Assembly (NCBI RefSeq): GCF_020176955.2
Contig: NZ_JAIUCZ020000002.1
Span: 310,001-374,000, forward strand
From: Nocardia sp. alder85J
GTDB taxonomy: Bacteria; Actinomycetota; Actinomycetes; Mycobacteriales; Mycobacteriaceae
Reading direction: 5' to 3'
DNA length: 64,000 bases
In this document: in pieces, positions 62,474 to 64,000 of the stretch
Position numbering within the stretch: the stretch's first letter is position 1
Layout: each line of letters opens with the position of its first letter
Made by a program: the position numbers and the translations under genes
Notes under the pieces: generated by a model
The model's database searches: none
What the model was told of the DNA's origin: nothing
What the model saw: the letters and a program-made list of their open reading frames with translations, nothing else

Positions 62474-64000
62474 GTGCCCGAGGATACGGACCACGACACC
62501 GTCCTGGACATCCGTGAGTTGTCGGTGCGCTTCGGCGCCCGCACGGTGGTGGACCGGGTCTCGTTGCGGGTGCGCCGGGGTGAGGTCGTCGCGCTGGTGG
62601 GGGAGTCCGGCTCCGGCAAGTCGCTGACCGCCCGCTCGGTGGCCGGTCTGCTGCCCGAGACCGCCCGGTCCGAGGGCTCGATCCTGCTGGCCGGCACCGA
62701 AACCATCGGCGCCACCGAGGAACAACTGCGCGCACTGCGGGGTACCCGCGCCGCCATGGTGTTCCAGGAGCCGCAGACCGCGCTGAATCCCGTGCAGAAG
62801 ATCGGCACCCAATTGGTGCAGGCGCTGCGCGCGCACGGCCGGATCGGCCGCGCGCAGGCGCGGGCCCGCGCGATCGAACTCCTGCGCCGGGTGGACATTC
62901 CGGAGGCCGACCGCCGAGTGGACTGGTATCCGCACCAGCTCTCCGGCGGCCAGCGGCAGCGCGTGGTGATCGCGCTGGCGCTGTCCGGCGAACCCGACCT
63001 GCTGATCGCCGACGAGCCCACCACCGCCCTGGACGTCACCGTTCAGGCGGAGATCCTGGACCTGCTGCGAACCCTTCAGCGCCGCAACGGAACCGCGATC
63101 CTGTTCATCACCCACAACCTGGGCGTGGTGGCGGAGATCGCCGACCGCGTGGTGGTGCTGCGCGGCGGTCGCGTGGTCGAACAGCAGCCGGTCCGTGAGC
63201 TGTTCGCCACCCCGCACGACCCCTACACCCGCGACCTCCTCGCCGCGGTCCCGCGCCTACCCGGGACCACCACGACCGCAACGTCGCCCGAGGTCCCGGC
63301 CGCACCGTCGTCGGAGCGCGCGGCCGAACCGCTGTCCGAGCCGACGGCGGCCTCGCGGTCCGACTTCACTGCCACGTCGCGGTCCGAGCGCACGGTGACG
63401 TCGCGGCCCGGAGCCGGCGCTGCGCTGCGGCCCGAACTCGTCACCGCCCCACCGGTGCTGGGGATCGAGGGCCTGAGTGTCGTCTACCGCAGCCGGGGCC
63501 GGACATTCCAGGCGTTGCGGGAGGTGTCGCTGACACTGGCGCCGCGCGAGGTGATCGGCCTGGTCGGTGAATCCGGTTCGGGCAAGAGCACACTCGGCCG
63601 GGTGGCGCTCGGGCTGGTGCCCGCGGCCGCGGGCCGGGTGGTGTTGCAGGGCACCGCGCTCGCCGGGCTGCCCGGCCGGGAGTTGCGCGCACTGCGCCGG
63701 AATGTGGCCCTGGTGCACCAGGATCCGGCCGCGTCCCTGGACCCGCGGCGCACCGTGGGCGAATCCATCGGCGAACCGTTGCAGGTGCATCGGGTCGCCG
63801 GCGGCTCACTGCTCCGGGCCAAGGTCGGTGACCTGCTCGAATCTGTGCGCCTGCCACGGGATTACGCCGGTCGGCGGCCCGCCGAACTGTCCGGCGGACA
63901 GCGTCAGCGCGTCGCCCTGGCCCGTGCCCTGGCGCTGGCGCCGCGCCTGCTGGTCGCCGACGAGCCCACCAGCGCCCTCGACGTCTCGATCCAGGCCCAG
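62474..64000 (+). CDS. Fused double ABC ATPase (DppD-DppF type), 3' end outside window
   Basis: The ATPase of the importer, with two nucleotide-binding domains in one chain. Domain 1 has Walker A GESGSGKS, signature LSGGQRQR and Walker B LLIADEPTTALD. A Thr/Ser/Pro/Ala-rich linker follows (about 63250-63460). Domain 2 repeats GESGSGKST, LSGGQRQR and LLVADEPTSALD. The frame is open at base 64000, at DVSIQAQ, so perhaps 60-80 C-terminal residues are missing. GTG 62474 has AAGAGG 5 nt upstream. A GTG at 62420, overlapping the permease stop (GTGA), gives 18 more residues and fits the coupling seen in the rest of the operon. Confidence 0.93.
   Translation, partial: MPEDTDHDTVLDIRELSVRFGARTVVDRVSLRVRRGEVVALVGESGSGKSLTARSVAGLLPETARSEGSILLAGTETIGATEEQLRALRGTRAAMVFQEPQTALNPVQKIGTQLVQALRAHGRIGRAQARARAIELLRRVDIPEADRRVDWYPHQLSGGQRQRVVIALALSGEPDLLIADEPTTALDVTVQAEILDLLRTLQRRNGTAILFITHNLGVVAEIADRVVVLRGGRVVEQQPVRELFATPHDPYTRDLLAAVPRLPGTTTTATSPEVPAAPSSERAAEPLSEPTAASRSDFTATSRSERTVTSRPGAGAALRPELVTAPPVLGIEGLSVVYRSRGRTFQALREVSLTLAPREVIGLVGESGSGKSTLGRVALGLVPAAAGRVVLQGTALAGLPGRELRALRRNVALVHQDPAASLDPRRTVGESIGEPLQVHRVAGGSLLRAKVGDLLESVRLPRDYAGRRPAELSGGQRQRVALARALALAPRLLVADEPTSALDVSIQAQ

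Overview
The window is a high-GC (about 70 %), gene-dense stretch from an actinobacterium of the mycolic-acid group, most likely Nocardia or a close relative. The evidence is a WhiB1, a SigH/RsrA pair, the 24-residue ribosomal protein bL37, a PdtaS histidine kinase, an antigen-85-like esterase and DUF families typical of mycobacteria and nocardiae. No rRNA, tRNA, CRISPR array, insertion sequence or phage gene was seen.

Region 1 (1-27.7 kb) is mainly chromosomal core. From memory it matches, in mirrored order, the Mycobacterium tuberculosis interval from about Rv3226c (SRAP) to Rv3205c: SRAP, YbaK, sigH-rsrA, bL37, a small biotinyl protein, pdtaS, whiB1, a lipid kinase, a small membrane protein, a phosphatase, a GNAT, a beta-propeller protein, rhlE, a ferritin-like protein, DUF3107, TetR, DUF3152, moeZ and a TIGR02569-like protein. 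Inserted into it are a MarR-DHA2 efflux operon, a GT39-like membrane glycosyltransferase, an HTH-regulator/hydrolase pair and two flavin-dependent monooxygenases. Many genes here look leaderless: a TANNNT -10 box lies 6-7 nt before a GTG or ATG start.

Region 2 (27.7-36 kb) holds a GntR/FCD regulator divergent from a CynX/NimT-type transporter, then a nitrate/nitrite assimilation block: narK, nirB, nirD, a uroporphyrinogen-III synthase fused to an OmpR-type DNA-binding domain, and a sirohydrochlorin chelatase. A clear GlnR-type box lies upstream of narK. The block couples nitrite reduction to supply of its siroheme cofactor.

Region 3 (36-48.7 kb) is accessory. It holds a tiny secreted Cys/His/Trp-rich protein, a deletion scar where an aldo/keto reductase and an MmyB-type regulator are both truncated head to head, a VOC protein, a one-module NRPS (C-A-T-TE) translationally coupled to a DUF6875-like protein, an antigen-85-like esterase, a Tat-exported purple acid phosphatase, a TfoX-N protein and an acyl-CoA-synthetase-like enzyme.

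Region 4 (48.7-56 kb) is the respiratory nitrate reductase operon narGHJI on the minus strand, with GlnR-like half sites upstream and a low-complexity Asn-Gly tail on NarH. Region 5 (56.4-64 kb) has a sulfatase divergent from a peptide/opine-type ABC importer (lipoprotein, two permeases, and a double ATPase cut by the window end).
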